This document shows, one piece after another, positions 27,510-36,800 of a stretch of 57,780 nucleotides of DNA. The translations under genes were made by a program, and so were the position numbers. Under the pieces are notes generated by a model. The model saw only the letters and a list, made by a program, of their open reading frames with translations. It was not told where the DNA came from and did no database searches. This stretch comes from Pseudobacteriovorax sp. (lineage in GTDB: Bacteria > Bdellovibrionota_B > Oligoflexia > Oligoflexales > Oligoflexaceae): the NCBI GenBank assembly GCA_013215145.1, contig JABSRP010000046.1, positions 1 through 57,780 of the forward strand, given 5' to 3'. How positions within the stretch are numbered: position 1 is the first letter of the stretch; every line of letters starts with the position of its first letter.

Positions 27510-28296
27510 GATTTACCTGTTTTCGAAACACCAGCAGCAGCCCACCAACCAAGATCATAAAAGCACACAGAACATGACCCATGGTAAGTCCGAGCAACAA
27601 GTATCCAATTTGGACATCAGGAGAGCGATAAAACTCTATGATAAAACGAATCACTCCATAACCTAGGATCAGCTGTGCAGAAAGAAAGCCTGGCAAAAGT
27701 AGTTTGGCTCTCTGTAGATATAGAAACAGAAAAAGCACCAACCCCTCTCCTATCGCCTCGTATATTTGACTGGGGTGCCTTGGGACAGCATCGTAAGTCC
27801 TTGAGAAAATGACCGCCCAAGGGACGTCTGTAGGACGGCCAACCAACTCACCGTTGGCAAAATTCGCAAGACGACCAAAAAAGAGCACCACGGGAACGTA
27901 GAGGGATATGCGATCAGCGTAATGGAATACGCTTTGCTTTTTGCGATAAGCCATGAAACACATGGCAAGAAACCCACCGATAAGCCCACCGTGAAAGCTC
28001 ATGCCGCCTTCCCAAAGGGCAAACATGGCACTAGGGTTTCTCAGATAATAACCTGGGTAATAGGCAAAAATGTAAAACAACCGACCACCGACAATTAGCC
28101 CAACCCAACCAGAAACCATGACGTCAATTAAGTCGTTGCGTGTGAATACCTGTGGAGAGGACTGACGCCGAAGCCTTTCCACACCTAAATAAACCAAAAA
28201 AAAGCCGCAACAATAGACTAGCCAGTACCAAGGAACGGGAATGTCCAATATGGAAAAGGCGATGGGATCGATATCATGGACATAGAATTCTGACAT
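27475..28296 (-). CDS. lgt: Prolipoprotein diacylglyceryl transferase
   Basis: 273 residues with about seven transmembrane helices. It moves the diacylglyceryl group of phosphatidylglycerol to the lipobox cysteine of prolipoproteins in the inner membrane, the first step in lipoprotein maturation. The Lgt signature GRLANFANGELVGRP is present, with HGGLIGG carrying the essential His and RHPSQIYEA in the second half. Length is typical (260-290). The many lipobox proteins in this window are likely substrates. The start ATG has no strong Shine-Dalgarno that I can see. Confidence 0.96.
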   Translation of the reverse strand: MSEFYVHDIDPIAFSILDIPVPWYWLVYCCGFFLVYLGVERLRRQSSPQVFTRNDLIDVMVSGWVGLIVGGRLFYIFAYYPGYYLRNPSAMFALWEGGMSFHGGLIGGFLAMCFMAYRKKQSVFHYADRISLYVPVVLFFGRLANFANGELVGRPTDVPWAVIFSRTYDAVPRHPSQIYEAIGEGLVLFLFLYLQRAKLLLPGFLSAQLILGYGVIRFIIEFYRSPDVQIGYLLLGLTMGHVLCAFMILVGGLLLVFRKQVNLKLTYSNNPRQ

Positions 28297-28359
28297 ATCT
28301 AACCATGAGCACTAAGAGGCAATACTAGGCAAAAACGCAAGTTCTAGAACTCCTTGTAA

Positions 28360-28384
28360 CCTCCGATAGGGTTCCTATGGGAGG
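28360..28384 (+). promoter_or_regulatory. Shine-Dalgarno-sequestering hairpin before the LigB-like gene
   Basis: CCTCCGATAGG pairs with CCTATGGGAGG (10 pairs, one G:G mismatch, 3-nt loop). The right arm is the ribosome-binding site itself, GGGAGGG ending 4 nt before the ATG at 28390, and the left arm CCTCC is a perfect anti-Shine-Dalgarno. When folded, initiation should be blocked, so something (an RNA-binding protein, temperature, ligand or ribosome) may open it. Confidence 0.6.
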
Positions 28385-28389
28385 GATTT

Positions 28390-29181
28390 ATGTCTGTTTG
28401 CTCTGCTTTTTTGGTTCCACATACCCCTGAAATTATATCAAAAATCGGCAAAGAAAAGGAAAAACTCTGCCAAACCACAATAAAAGGGATGGAAACGGTG
28501 GTTCAATCGGCACTTAGTCAAGAGCCAGACCAGATAGTGATCATCTCTCCTCATACACCCCGCTTACCAGATAAAATTGGGGTCATTAGCCAAAGGCTTA
28601 CAGGAAATTTCAGCGGATTTGGTCATCCGGAAGTCAAAGTCACGCTTCCCTCAGAGGAGTTTTTTTCTGATGAGATCGTTAAACTAGGGTCTCGTTATTT
28701 CGAAGCCCTTCCTCGGACACACTTAGATCATGGCGCTCTTGTCCCCCTCTGGTTTTTTCAAAAAGGAGGTTGGTCGGGAAATACCACGATTTTGAGTCTA
28801 CCAGCTAGATATTCGGAGGATATGCTGGTTACCGCTGGCAATAAACTTGGTCAGATGCTTGAAAAAGACCCCCAAAATATTATCGTCATAGCCTCTGGCG
28901 AGCTTTCACACACGTTGGCCGAGCGCTCACCATTGCCACAACATAAAGATGCCAAGGAATTTGATGAGACTATTCGAAAAATCATCATTTCAGGACACCT
29001 GAATGACATAGAAAAGATCAACGAGGGTTTAATAGAAAATGCGGCTGAAGACTGTTACGAAACCCTATTTCTACTTGCTGCCATCCTAAACAAAACCACC
29101 AATTCCCCTCATATCATCTCCTATGAGGCACCTTTTGGCGTAGGGCTTTGTGTAGCGGCCGTCCATCAATCGGCTGCTTAG
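28390..29181 (+). CDS. LigB-fold protein (class III extradiol dioxygenase B subunit / MEMO-like family)
   Basis: 263 residues. Matches the LigB/MEMO superfamily: AFLVPHTPEII with an N-terminal His at a metal-ligand position, IVIISPHTPRLPD, a central LDHGALVPLWFF and IVIASGELSHTL. In dioxygenases these histidines and a Glu hold Fe(II) for aromatic-ring cleavage; in the MEMO/AMMECR1-linked branch the activity is different or unknown. I cannot separate the two. No aromatic-degradation genes lie nearby, which argues for the second reading. Its Shine-Dalgarno is locked in a hairpin. Confidence 0.75.
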   Translation: MSVCSAFLVPHTPEIISKIGKEKEKLCQTTIKGMETVVQSALSQEPDQIVIISPHTPRLPDKIGVISQRLTGNFSGFGHPEVKVTLPSEEFFSDEIVKLGSRYFEALPRTHLDHGALVPLWFFQKGGWSGNTTILSLPARYSEDMLVTAGNKLGQMLEKDPQNIIVIASGELSHTLAERSPLPQHKDAKEFDETIRKIIISGHLNDIEKINEGLIENAAEDCYETLFLLAAILNKTTNSPHIISYEAPFGVGLCVAAVHQSAA

Positions 29182-29351
29182 TCAAGCTTCGTCTGCTGCT
29201 ACCTTGATCACCAAAAAGTTCGCAGCCAAAAAAAACGGTCGTAATCCCGTTAAGAGCTTGTTTTTGCCACAGGTTTCATTAAAATCTTGCATCTTATATC
29301 GTGGGGCTGTAAGGCGCTATTTTTTGGATGAATCAGGGGAATGGAGACGAG

Positions 29352-30548
29352 ATGAGCAAGGTACTTATAATTGGAGCAGGTGGAGTCGGTGGGGTAGTGA
29401 CCCACAAGTGTGCGCAGGCGAAGGATACCTTTAGCCATATCACCCTTGCTAGCCGCACTCTGAGTAAGTGCGAAGCCATCAAAAAGCAAGTGAAAGAACT
29501 GCGCAATGTCGATATTGAAGTTGCTCAGGTAGACGCCGACAATGTTGCCGAAACTGTGGCTCTGATTAAGAAAGTCAATCCGAAGGTGGTGATAAACGTA
29601 GCCCTCCCCTATCAGGATTTACCGATTATGGATGCTTGCCTCGAAGCGGGTGTTGACTATCTAGATACCGCCAACTATGAGCCACGAGACGAAGCAAAGT
29701 TCGAGTATAAGTGGCAGTGGGCTTATCAGGATCGGTACAAAGACGCTAACTTAATGGCCCTTATGGGCTCTGGCTTTGACCCAGGCGTCACCAACATATT
29801 TTGTGCCTACGCCCAAAAGCATCATTTTGATGACATACATGAAATCGATATTGTCGACTGTAACGCGGGTGATCATGGCAAGGCCTTCGCAACCAATTTT
29901 AATCCTGAGATCAACCTGCGAGAGGTGAGCGCTAACGGCCGATACTGGCGCGACGGTGAATGGATAGAGACGAAGCCACTGGAGATATCTGAAGTTTTTG
30001 ATTTTCCCGAAGTAGGTGAGCGAAAAGCATACCTACTGTATCATGAAGAGCTAGAGTCCTTAGTTCAGAACATCAAGGGACTCAAGCAGATACGCTTTTG
30101 GATGACCTTCGGCGATGCCTACATCAAGCATATGGAAGTCCTAGAAAATGTCGGCATGATGCGGATTGATCCTGTCGATTATAAGGGCCAAAAAGTGATT
30201 CCGATGGAATTTCTCAAGTGCCTTCTTCCCGACCCAGGTAGTTTAGCCGAAAATTACACAGGAAAAACTTCGATCGGCTGTATTGTTAAAGGTGTTAAAG
30301 ACGGCAAGCCTAAGAAAATATTTGTCTATAATGTTTGTGATCATGCCGAATGTTATAAAGAGGTTCGGTCCCAAGCCGTTAGCTATACCACAGGAGTCCC
30401 AGCAATGATTGGGGCTAAGATGATAGTGGAAGGCAAATGGCGACAGGAGGGTGTCGCTCACATGGAACAGCAAGACCCTGATCCGTTTTTGGACGATCTA
30501 GCCAAATTCGGCCTGCCATGGCACGTCAAGGAGCTTCCTGTTGACTGA
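29352..30548 (+). CDS. Carboxynorspermidine (carboxyspermidine) dehydrogenase, saccharopine dehydrogenase family
   Basis: 398 residues from the ATG with GGAGACGAG before it (an upstream in-frame ATG at 29328 lacks a signal). The Rossmann start MSKVLIIGAGGVGGVVTHKCAQ binds NADPH; VVINVALPYQDLPIMDACLEAGVDYLDTANYEP and MGSGFDPGVTNIFCAY are characteristic of this branch of the saccharopine-dehydrogenase fold. The enzyme condenses aspartate semialdehyde with diaminopropane or putrescine and reduces the product to carboxynorspermidine or carboxyspermidine. The pairing with nspC just downstream makes the call firm. A lysine-pathway saccharopine dehydrogenase is the alternative and less likely. Confidence 0.93.
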   Translation: MSKVLIIGAGGVGGVVTHKCAQAKDTFSHITLASRTLSKCEAIKKQVKELRNVDIEVAQVDADNVAETVALIKKVNPKVVINVALPYQDLPIMDACLEAGVDYLDTANYEPRDEAKFEYKWQWAYQDRYKDANLMALMGSGFDPGVTNIFCAYAQKHHFDDIHEIDIVDCNAGDHGKAFATNFNPEINLREVSANGRYWRDGEWIETKPLEISEVFDFPEVGERKAYLLYHEELESLVQNIKGLKQIRFWMTFGDAYIKHMEVLENVGMMRIDPVDYKGQKVIPMEFLKCLLPDPGSLAENYTGKTSIGCIVKGVKDGKPKKIFVYNVCDHAECYKEVRSQAVSYTTGVPAMIGAKMIVEGKWRQEGVAHMEQQDPDPFLDDLAKFGLPWHVKELPVD

Positions 30549-31704
30549 TATGTACTTTGCACCATTGCGAGCCATTGATCCCCAAAAGGTAGAGGTATCT
30601 CCCTCTTGGGTGATCGACCGTGATCTTCTAGAAGCCAACCTAAAAATTTTGAATGACGTTCAGAAACAGAGCGGAGCGAAGATCCTGCTAGCGTTAAAAG
30701 GCTTCTCCACTTGGTGCACTTTCGACCTCGTGAAAAAATACCTTACAGGAGCTACCGCAAGCTCCCCTCACGAAGCTCGGCTTGCTACAGAGACTCTTAG
30801 TGGAGAGGTTCACGGCTACGCTCCTGCCTATAGTGATCAAGATTTTGACGATATGTTTGGTCGTTGCGACCATATGGTTTTTAACTCCCTGACGCAGTGG
30901 CAGCGCTTCAGATCACGATTCTCCCTCAATGGAAGGCAGGTGTCTCCAGGCCTTAGGATCAATCCTCAGCACAGCGAGGTGGAGGTCGCTCTCTACGATC
31001 CTTGTGCCCCGCGATCGCGACTCGGTGTGCCCATTGACGATCTTATTACTGCCGATCTTTCGGGCCTCGAAGGTATCCACATGCATACTTTGTGTGAACT
31101 GGGTGTCGATGCTTTGGATCGCACGCTGCAGGTGGTAGAATCCAAAATTCCAAAGCTTCTCCATCAAATGAAATGGCTCAATCTTGGAGGTGGACACCAC
31201 ATTACAAAACCCGGGTACGACCGTGACAGGTTGATCGCTTTAGTCAAACGACTGAGAAATACTTACGGGGTGGATGTCTACTTAGAGCCAGGGGAGGCTA
31301 TCGCCATCCGAACTGGAAATCTCGTCTCTACTGTTTTAGACATCATTGATAACGAGGGTAAGATTGCAATCCTTGACATTAGCGCAACAGCACACATGCC
31401 CGATATTCTAGAAATGCCCTATCGACCAGAGATTGAGGGAGCTGATCTGCCAAATGTATTGCCGCATACTTACAGGCTAGGAGGCCTTACTTGTTTGGCT
31501 GGAGACATCATTGGAGACTACTCTTTTGCGCAGGAGCTGAAGGTAGGGGATAAAATCATGCTCCTAGATATGTCGCACTACACTGTTGTCAAAACTTCGA
31601 ATTTCAATGGAGTCCAGCTGCCTGCCATTACCTTAATTCAGGCTGGAGCGTACAAGACAGTTAAGGTTTTTGGCTATGAAACCTATCGAGATAGACTGAG
31701 CTAA
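30541..31704 (+). CDS. nspC: Carboxynorspermidine decarboxylase
   Basis: 387 residues. PLP-dependent, alanine-racemase fold; it removes CO2 from carboxynorspermidine or carboxyspermidine to give norspermidine or spermidine. Seen: the PLP-lysine region KILLALKGFSTW, LRINPQHSEV with DPCAPRSRLGVP, the glycine-rich LNLGGGHHITKPGYD, and GGLTCLAGDIIGDY holding the active-site Cys. I chose the TTG at 30541 because AAGGAG sits 7 nt before it; the ATG at 30550 would be 16 nt away. The TTG overlaps the last codons of the dehydrogenase, implying coupled translation. Its stop overlaps that of the convergent gene by 4 bp. Confidence 0.95.
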   Translation: MTDMYFAPLRAIDPQKVEVSPSWVIDRDLLEANLKILNDVQKQSGAKILLALKGFSTWCTFDLVKKYLTGATASSPHEARLATETLSGEVHGYAPAYSDQDFDDMFGRCDHMVFNSLTQWQRFRSRFSLNGRQVSPGLRINPQHSEVEVALYDPCAPRSRLGVPIDDLITADLSGLEGIHMHTLCELGVDALDRTLQVVESKIPKLLHQMKWLNLGGGHHITKPGYDRDRLIALVKRLRNTYGVDVYLEPGEAIAIRTGNLVSTVLDIIDNEGKIAILDISATAHMPDILEMPYRPEIEGADLPNVLPHTYRLGGLTCLAGDIIGDYSFAQELKVGDKIMLLDMSHYTVVKTSNFNGVQLPAITLIQAGAYKTVKVFGYETYRDRLS

Positions 31705-32822
31705 GCATCTTTACGAAATAGAGGTTTGCCCACTTCCTGATATAGACTCTGATCCAGTGTCGTTTCTTTAGAGATATGCTCACGCTTGCTCGCTGCCCGA
31801 CTTCTGAGCTCGCGATCCTTTTGCTTTTTTGTCGAAAGATTGACTTGATACTGCTTAGAACGGCGTTCTGCATCCTGATCGGACAACGTATGCCAGGCCC
31901 TCTGGTATTCGTCGAATTTTTCAATCCTGAACCGAATAGCCTTATCAAACGCATCAATTAAACCAGAGGAATACAGAATACGCGGAAGATAGTGCTTTGC
32001 TACGTTGGCATAATATTCGTTATCTATCATCTGCTGAAAGTAGATAACACTCTCTTGCAACTCGTTGAGCATGAGGTGAGCCTGAATTGCATCGATACAA
32101 AGAAAGTTGGGGTTTTCATACTCTCGATTGGCCTTGGCAATTAGCATCAAGGCTTTGTTAGGACTACCTCCAAAAAGATAAAGGTCGATGAGAGGTAGTA
32201 TAATATTCATATCGTGCTGGCCCGCAACGAATGCTTTGATGAGAACCTTTTCCGTCATCACCAAATCCCCTTCATTGCGGTAATGAAGGGCCAAGAATGT
32301 CGAGGCTAAAGAGTTTGCTGTCCCTTTTCTTACCTCTTCAGTGATGTGTTTAAAAGCCACGGCTTTATTGCCTTTTGTTAACTGCGTCGCAGCCTCGCGA
32401 AGGCTTCTGAAAGACTTTTCATTCCAAAGTTTGATCAAATCGTCAAAGGCATCTAGAAATTTCTGAGGTGTCAACGGCTTATTGACTATTGCGGGCCGCC
32501 CCATGGAACGCATACATAACATATCCGGTCGATTATGCTCGGAACAGATCACGATTGTCGGAGTTAGGCAGGGTATCTCACGAAAGAGCTGCTCACGCAG
32601 TATAAAAGAACCAGGGGCTAGGATCGTATCATCAATGATCAATAAATTGGCGTGACCAATAGACAGATTGGCAAAGCACTCTTCATCGCTTTTGTAGATA
32701 TCCAGGAGTTTCCATCGTCTCTGGGCAAGGATCTCTTTAAGCATAATATTTAGAGTCTTATCTACCAAACTGTAGGCCAAGCCAACCTGCAGATCCCAGT
32801 CCTCTTTCTGCTTAAGCCCCAT
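31701..32822 (-). CDS. Receiver-like domain with TPR-like helical repeats
   Basis: 373 residues from the ATG with AGAGG 7 nt before it; the frame extends 14 codons further up but into the preceding gene without a signal. Residues about 12-135 resemble a receiver: phosphoacceptor Asp64 (LLIIDD), strand-4 Ser (VICSEH) and Lys115 (VNKPL), but only one acid (Asp21) replaces the usual acidic pair, so metal binding and phosphorylation are doubtful. Residues about 145-305 are helical repeats of TPR type, and the C-terminus is very basic and charged. The ATG overlaps the stop of the PilZ gene, so the two are translationally coupled. Same architecture as the gene at 26322-27509. Confidence 0.75.
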   Translation of the reverse strand: MGLKQKEDWDLQVGLAYSLVDKTLNIMLKEILAQRRWKLLDIYKSDEECFANLSIGHANLLIIDDTILAPGSFILREQLFREIPCLTPTIVICSEHNRPDMLCMRSMGRPAIVNKPLTPQKFLDAFDDLIKLWNEKSFRSLREAATQLTKGNKAVAFKHITEEVRKGTANSLASTFLALHYRNEGDLVMTEKVLIKAFVAGQHDMNIILPLIDLYLFGGSPNKALMLIAKANREYENPNFLCIDAIQAHLMLNELQESVIYFQQMIDNEYYANVAKHYLPRILYSSGLIDAFDKAIRFRIEKFDEYQRAWHTLSDQDAERRSKQYQVNLSTKKQKDRELRSRAASKREHISKETTLDQSLYQEVGKPLFRKDA

Positions 32823-33621
32823 GAGCCAACCTCTCTTGTTTTTTCTGAGCTTGTTCTTCAGCAACTTGCAGTGACTTTAGGTACTCAGCTACATATTGCA
32901 AGAACTCGCGTGACGGCTTTTTGAACTGGATGCCAAACCGGTATTTTTGAATAGAAACGAATAGCCCATTGTCAACTTTAATGGGCTCGCGAATCCGTTT
33001 TGTCCATCTGAGTTCGGTGGCTATCTTAAGCGGCTCTTTCATGGGAATGATCAGTCGCGAAGACCGAAAATGCTTGCTCGCTTCGATCCTTTTGATAATG
33101 GCAGGAAAGCGGGTTTCAATGCATATCCCTCCAAAACTTAGATCCGCAACCATACACCAGTTGGAAATCGGTTTATAAAGCCCAAAAACAGGTGGCGCTG
33201 TGATATCCATCGGATCTAAATCCCAGTCACCCAAATCGAAGAATGGGCATTGTTTTGGGGACATCGGATGCCGAACTCTAGAGCGCCTTTCTGACTTCGT
33301 TAACTCTTTCGGCAGATCGACCCACACTCCTTTGTCGGTGAATTGTAGAGCTACAGTGGTAAAACTAACCCTTCTTGACTGACCAAATACTTCTATATCA
33401 AGTTCGTCAAATTCCTTAAGGCGTTCCAAACCGTAACGAGAAATCTCTACCGCTTGCACAGCATAAGGGGGGCTTTTCAAGCGAACGTTACCGAAACGAA
33501 ACTTGACTCCCAGCCCCGGGTTTTGGACAGGCCGAATGATTCCAGCAGCTTTAGTCTTAGCCAACTGACCAAAATACCTGCGAATATCGTCAACTTCTGT
33601 GAGCAGCTTTTGAATGGCCAT
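32812..33621 (-). CDS. PilZ domain protein (probable c-di-GMP receptor)
   Basis: 269 residues. The N-terminal ~100 residues form a beta-rich YcgR-like N-domain. The PilZ domain starts near 110 with the c-di-GMP motif RRSRVR (112-117) and the second motif ADLSFGG (159-164), both intact; about 45 residues separate them, somewhat more than usual, because of an insertion rich in Asp and Pro. A helical tail (about 240-269) follows. Such proteins switch motility, secretion or adhesion on c-di-GMP binding. It is first in a two-gene operon with a receiver-TPR protein. Confidence 0.85.
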   Translation of the reverse strand: MAIQKLLTEVDDIRRYFGQLAKTKAAGIIRPVQNPGLGVKFRFGNVRLKSPPYAVQAVEISRYGLERLKEFDELDIEVFGQSRRVSFTTVALQFTDKGVWVDLPKELTKSERRSRVRHPMSPKQCPFFDLGDWDLDPMDITAPPVFGLYKPISNWCMVADLSFGGICIETRFPAIIKRIEASKHFRSSRLIIPMKEPLKIATELRWTKRIREPIKVDNGLFVSIQKYRFGIQFKKPSREFLQYVAEYLKSLQVAEEQAQKKQERLAHGA

Positions 33622-33844
33622 TCATCTAAACCTAATTTGGAGTAAAAACAAACGTAAAAACAAAGGGATGCTTTAATAGGATGGTACCATGTAGATCAGG
33701 TACTACAGAAGTTTCCGGCCATGTAGGCTTCGAATGTCTAACTTTTGTCTGAATCCTCCGTTTGCCTAAGGTTCCCCTAGAAATCCATCTCTATCTGTTT
33801 TACAAATACGGTACTTATACACCAGAAACATTAGGTATTTCTTT

Positions 33845-36800
33845 ATGGCTTTTTTAGAATTACTTAAAAGGTTTTACAAAAGAGCCAAAGTGATCGCTAC
33901 AGTAAGAAAAAATACTGAGACAGAAGAATACAACAATAAGGGAAGACTAAAATTGGAACGTCGACAAATTGAAGCAAACGCGAAAATTGCCATAGTCAAC
34001 CGAGGTGAAGCAGCCGTCCGATTTATCCGAGCTGCGAAAGAATATAATACACTTCACGGCAAAAAGTACGAAACCGTAGCCCTATATATCGATGTAGAAT
34101 CGGATGCCCTTTTTGTTAAAGAAGCTGACCATGCTTATGCCATGTCTGATCTACCTGGGTTTTCGTCGCTAACTGGCAGCCCTTACATGAACTCAGATTT
34201 TGTTGTTAATGCCTTAAAACTTTGCCGCATCGATGCCGTTTGGGTAGGTTGGGGATTCCTTGCGGAAGACCCTGAGTTCGCGAAAAAGCTTGAGGACGCG
34301 GGAATTGAGCTCATTGGACCTACCTCCGCTGCCATGACATTACTCGGAGATAAAATTCAGGCTAAAGAATTGGCCGATAATGCAAAGGTCCCCACCACAC
34401 CATGGAGTGGACGGCCGCTTAAAGACTATGCCGACGCTAAGGAGCATGCGGAGACTATCGGGTATCCAGTGATTCTCAAATCTGCCAATGGTGGTGGAGG
34501 ACGTGGTATTCGCAAAGTATTTACTCCCGATCAACTTGAATCAGCCTTTCAATCGGTTTCAGAGGAAATTTTTCGCTTTTTTGGAAATAAGATTATTTTC
34601 ATGGAGGCCTTAGTTGCTAACGGTCGCCACCTTGAGGTGCAATGTGTAGCTGATTACCACGGAAATGTAGCCACCTACGGTGTCCGCGACTGCTCCGTCC
34701 AACGAAACAATCAAAAAATTATTGAAGAAACTCCTCCTCCTGGTCTTAGTTTAGACGAGGTCAAGGCTCTTGAGGATTGCTCCGAGCGCTTGCTCAAAGC
34801 AGCTTCTTATCACGGTGCCGGAACTGTGGAATACTTGTATGATTTGGATCGAAGGCAATCTTTCTTCATGGAAGTCAATACAAGACTTCAGGTCGAGCAC
34901 CCTATCACGGAGGAACTTTATCAAGTTGACTTAGTTCAGATGCAACTCAAAGTCGCATCTGGTGCATCGATTGCTGAAGATTCAGAAACAGCTGAGGCTA
35001 GAGGGCATGTGATCGAGGTCCGCTTAAATGCAGAGGATCCCGACAATAATTTTGCTCCGACACCAGGAAAGATCAATCGCTACCTGCCACCTCAATTACC
35101 GGGAATCCGCGTTGATGCAGGGGTTGAATGGGGAAGCACAATTCCCAAAGAATTTGATTCCATGATTGCAAAAATCATCGCCCGTGGTCCCAATCGCCCT
35201 GCAGCCATGGCAAAACTCACTAGGGCTTTACGGGAACTGCAAATAGAGATTGAAAACGGCACGACCAATCAAGGGTTTCTCTTAGAATTGTTAGCCAACC
35301 AAGCGATCATTGAGGGCGGGGTCAAAACCAATTTTGTCGAGACCTTCCTAGAAAATAACGATTCGGTACTAAAATCTGAGTGGGATATTGCCGTCATCGC
35401 TGCTGGGGTTTATCAATATCAGCAGAAGTTTGATCAGGACTTTGAAAACTTTGCTGAGAAGATTAGACGCTTCAGTTTGCCAAGAAACATCCCACATTTG
35501 GGTATGGAACTTCCGGTACAACACGATGGCCATAAGTACTCTTTTTACATCCGCTCGATGGGAAAAGGAACCTTCCATATTGAAACGGACAATAAGCAAC
35601 TCGTAGCTGAGTATGTCGACTGGGGGCATGAAATTGTCTTAAAAACCAATCGAAAGAAATATAAACTTCAAATAATACCTCGCGCTTCTGCCCTACAGTG
35701 TGAGATCGATGGTATTCCTTACGTACTTCCTTTAGATGCAGGCGGAAATATAGTGGCCCCATCACCATCTGTTGTGCTTAGTGTCGTCTGCGAGCAAGGC
35801 CAAGCAGTGAAAAAAGGTGATCTACTAGTGACCCTCGAAGCCATGAAAATGGAAATGACCGTTACTGCTCAAGAGGATGGGGTTGTCAGTTTGGTCAAGG
35901 TTCGCCAAGGCGAACAAGTAGCTGCGGGACAGGTGCTGGTGGAGATCGAAGCAGCCTCTGAGGAGTCTGGTCATACACAATCGGATAAGGGTGAGCGATT
36001 GTCCTTTAAAGATCTTGAAGTGGGACGAGGACATGAGGCGCTTTCAAAAATTGAAGAGCAGTGGGTTTACCTTTCTCGGGAGTATCAGGCTGTATTCCTC
36101 GGATTTGACTTCACAAGACCCGTCGGCATCATCTTGCAAAAACTCAATGAGTTTGTAGCTGAACATCAAGACTATCGCAGGCGATTTGGCGAGCTTATTT
36201 TAGAGGCTTGCCAATCCTTCGTCGTCATTCAGCGTCTATTCAAATTTGATCAACAAAACATCGATTCAGCCAGGGAATCAGAATTTGATGAGTGCTTAAT
36301 GCACTATTTCTTAAGGCAAGAAGATCGAGAAAAGGGGTTACCGGAAAAGTTCTTAAGTAAACTTGGCGATGCCATTGCCTTATACTCTTGGGCCGACCCT
36401 AAAGACTACGACGATACCACTCAAGCGCTTTTTCATATCTATAAAGCCTACTCCAATCATAAGGACCAAATCGAGCTGATTCGTTTGAGCTTGTTTACAC
36501 TCAAACAGATTTATCCAGGATCCCCTGAGATCTGCACAACGGATGTTCTATCTGAAAAACTTAATGATCTGATCTCCGTTGCCTATGGTCGTTGGATCCT
36601 GGTGGATGCGGCGATACACACTCGATACGATTTGGTAGATCGTTCAGCTCACGAGACCAATCAGCAGCAGAGAAAAGAACTTGTTGGCTCACTCTTGGAT
36701 TCCATGCTGGAGAACAAGGATGTCTCAACTTCGGAAAAAGAGATCATAGAGTCCGGACACCAGATTTTATCTCACTTAATTTCCTTACAAATCGATGACC

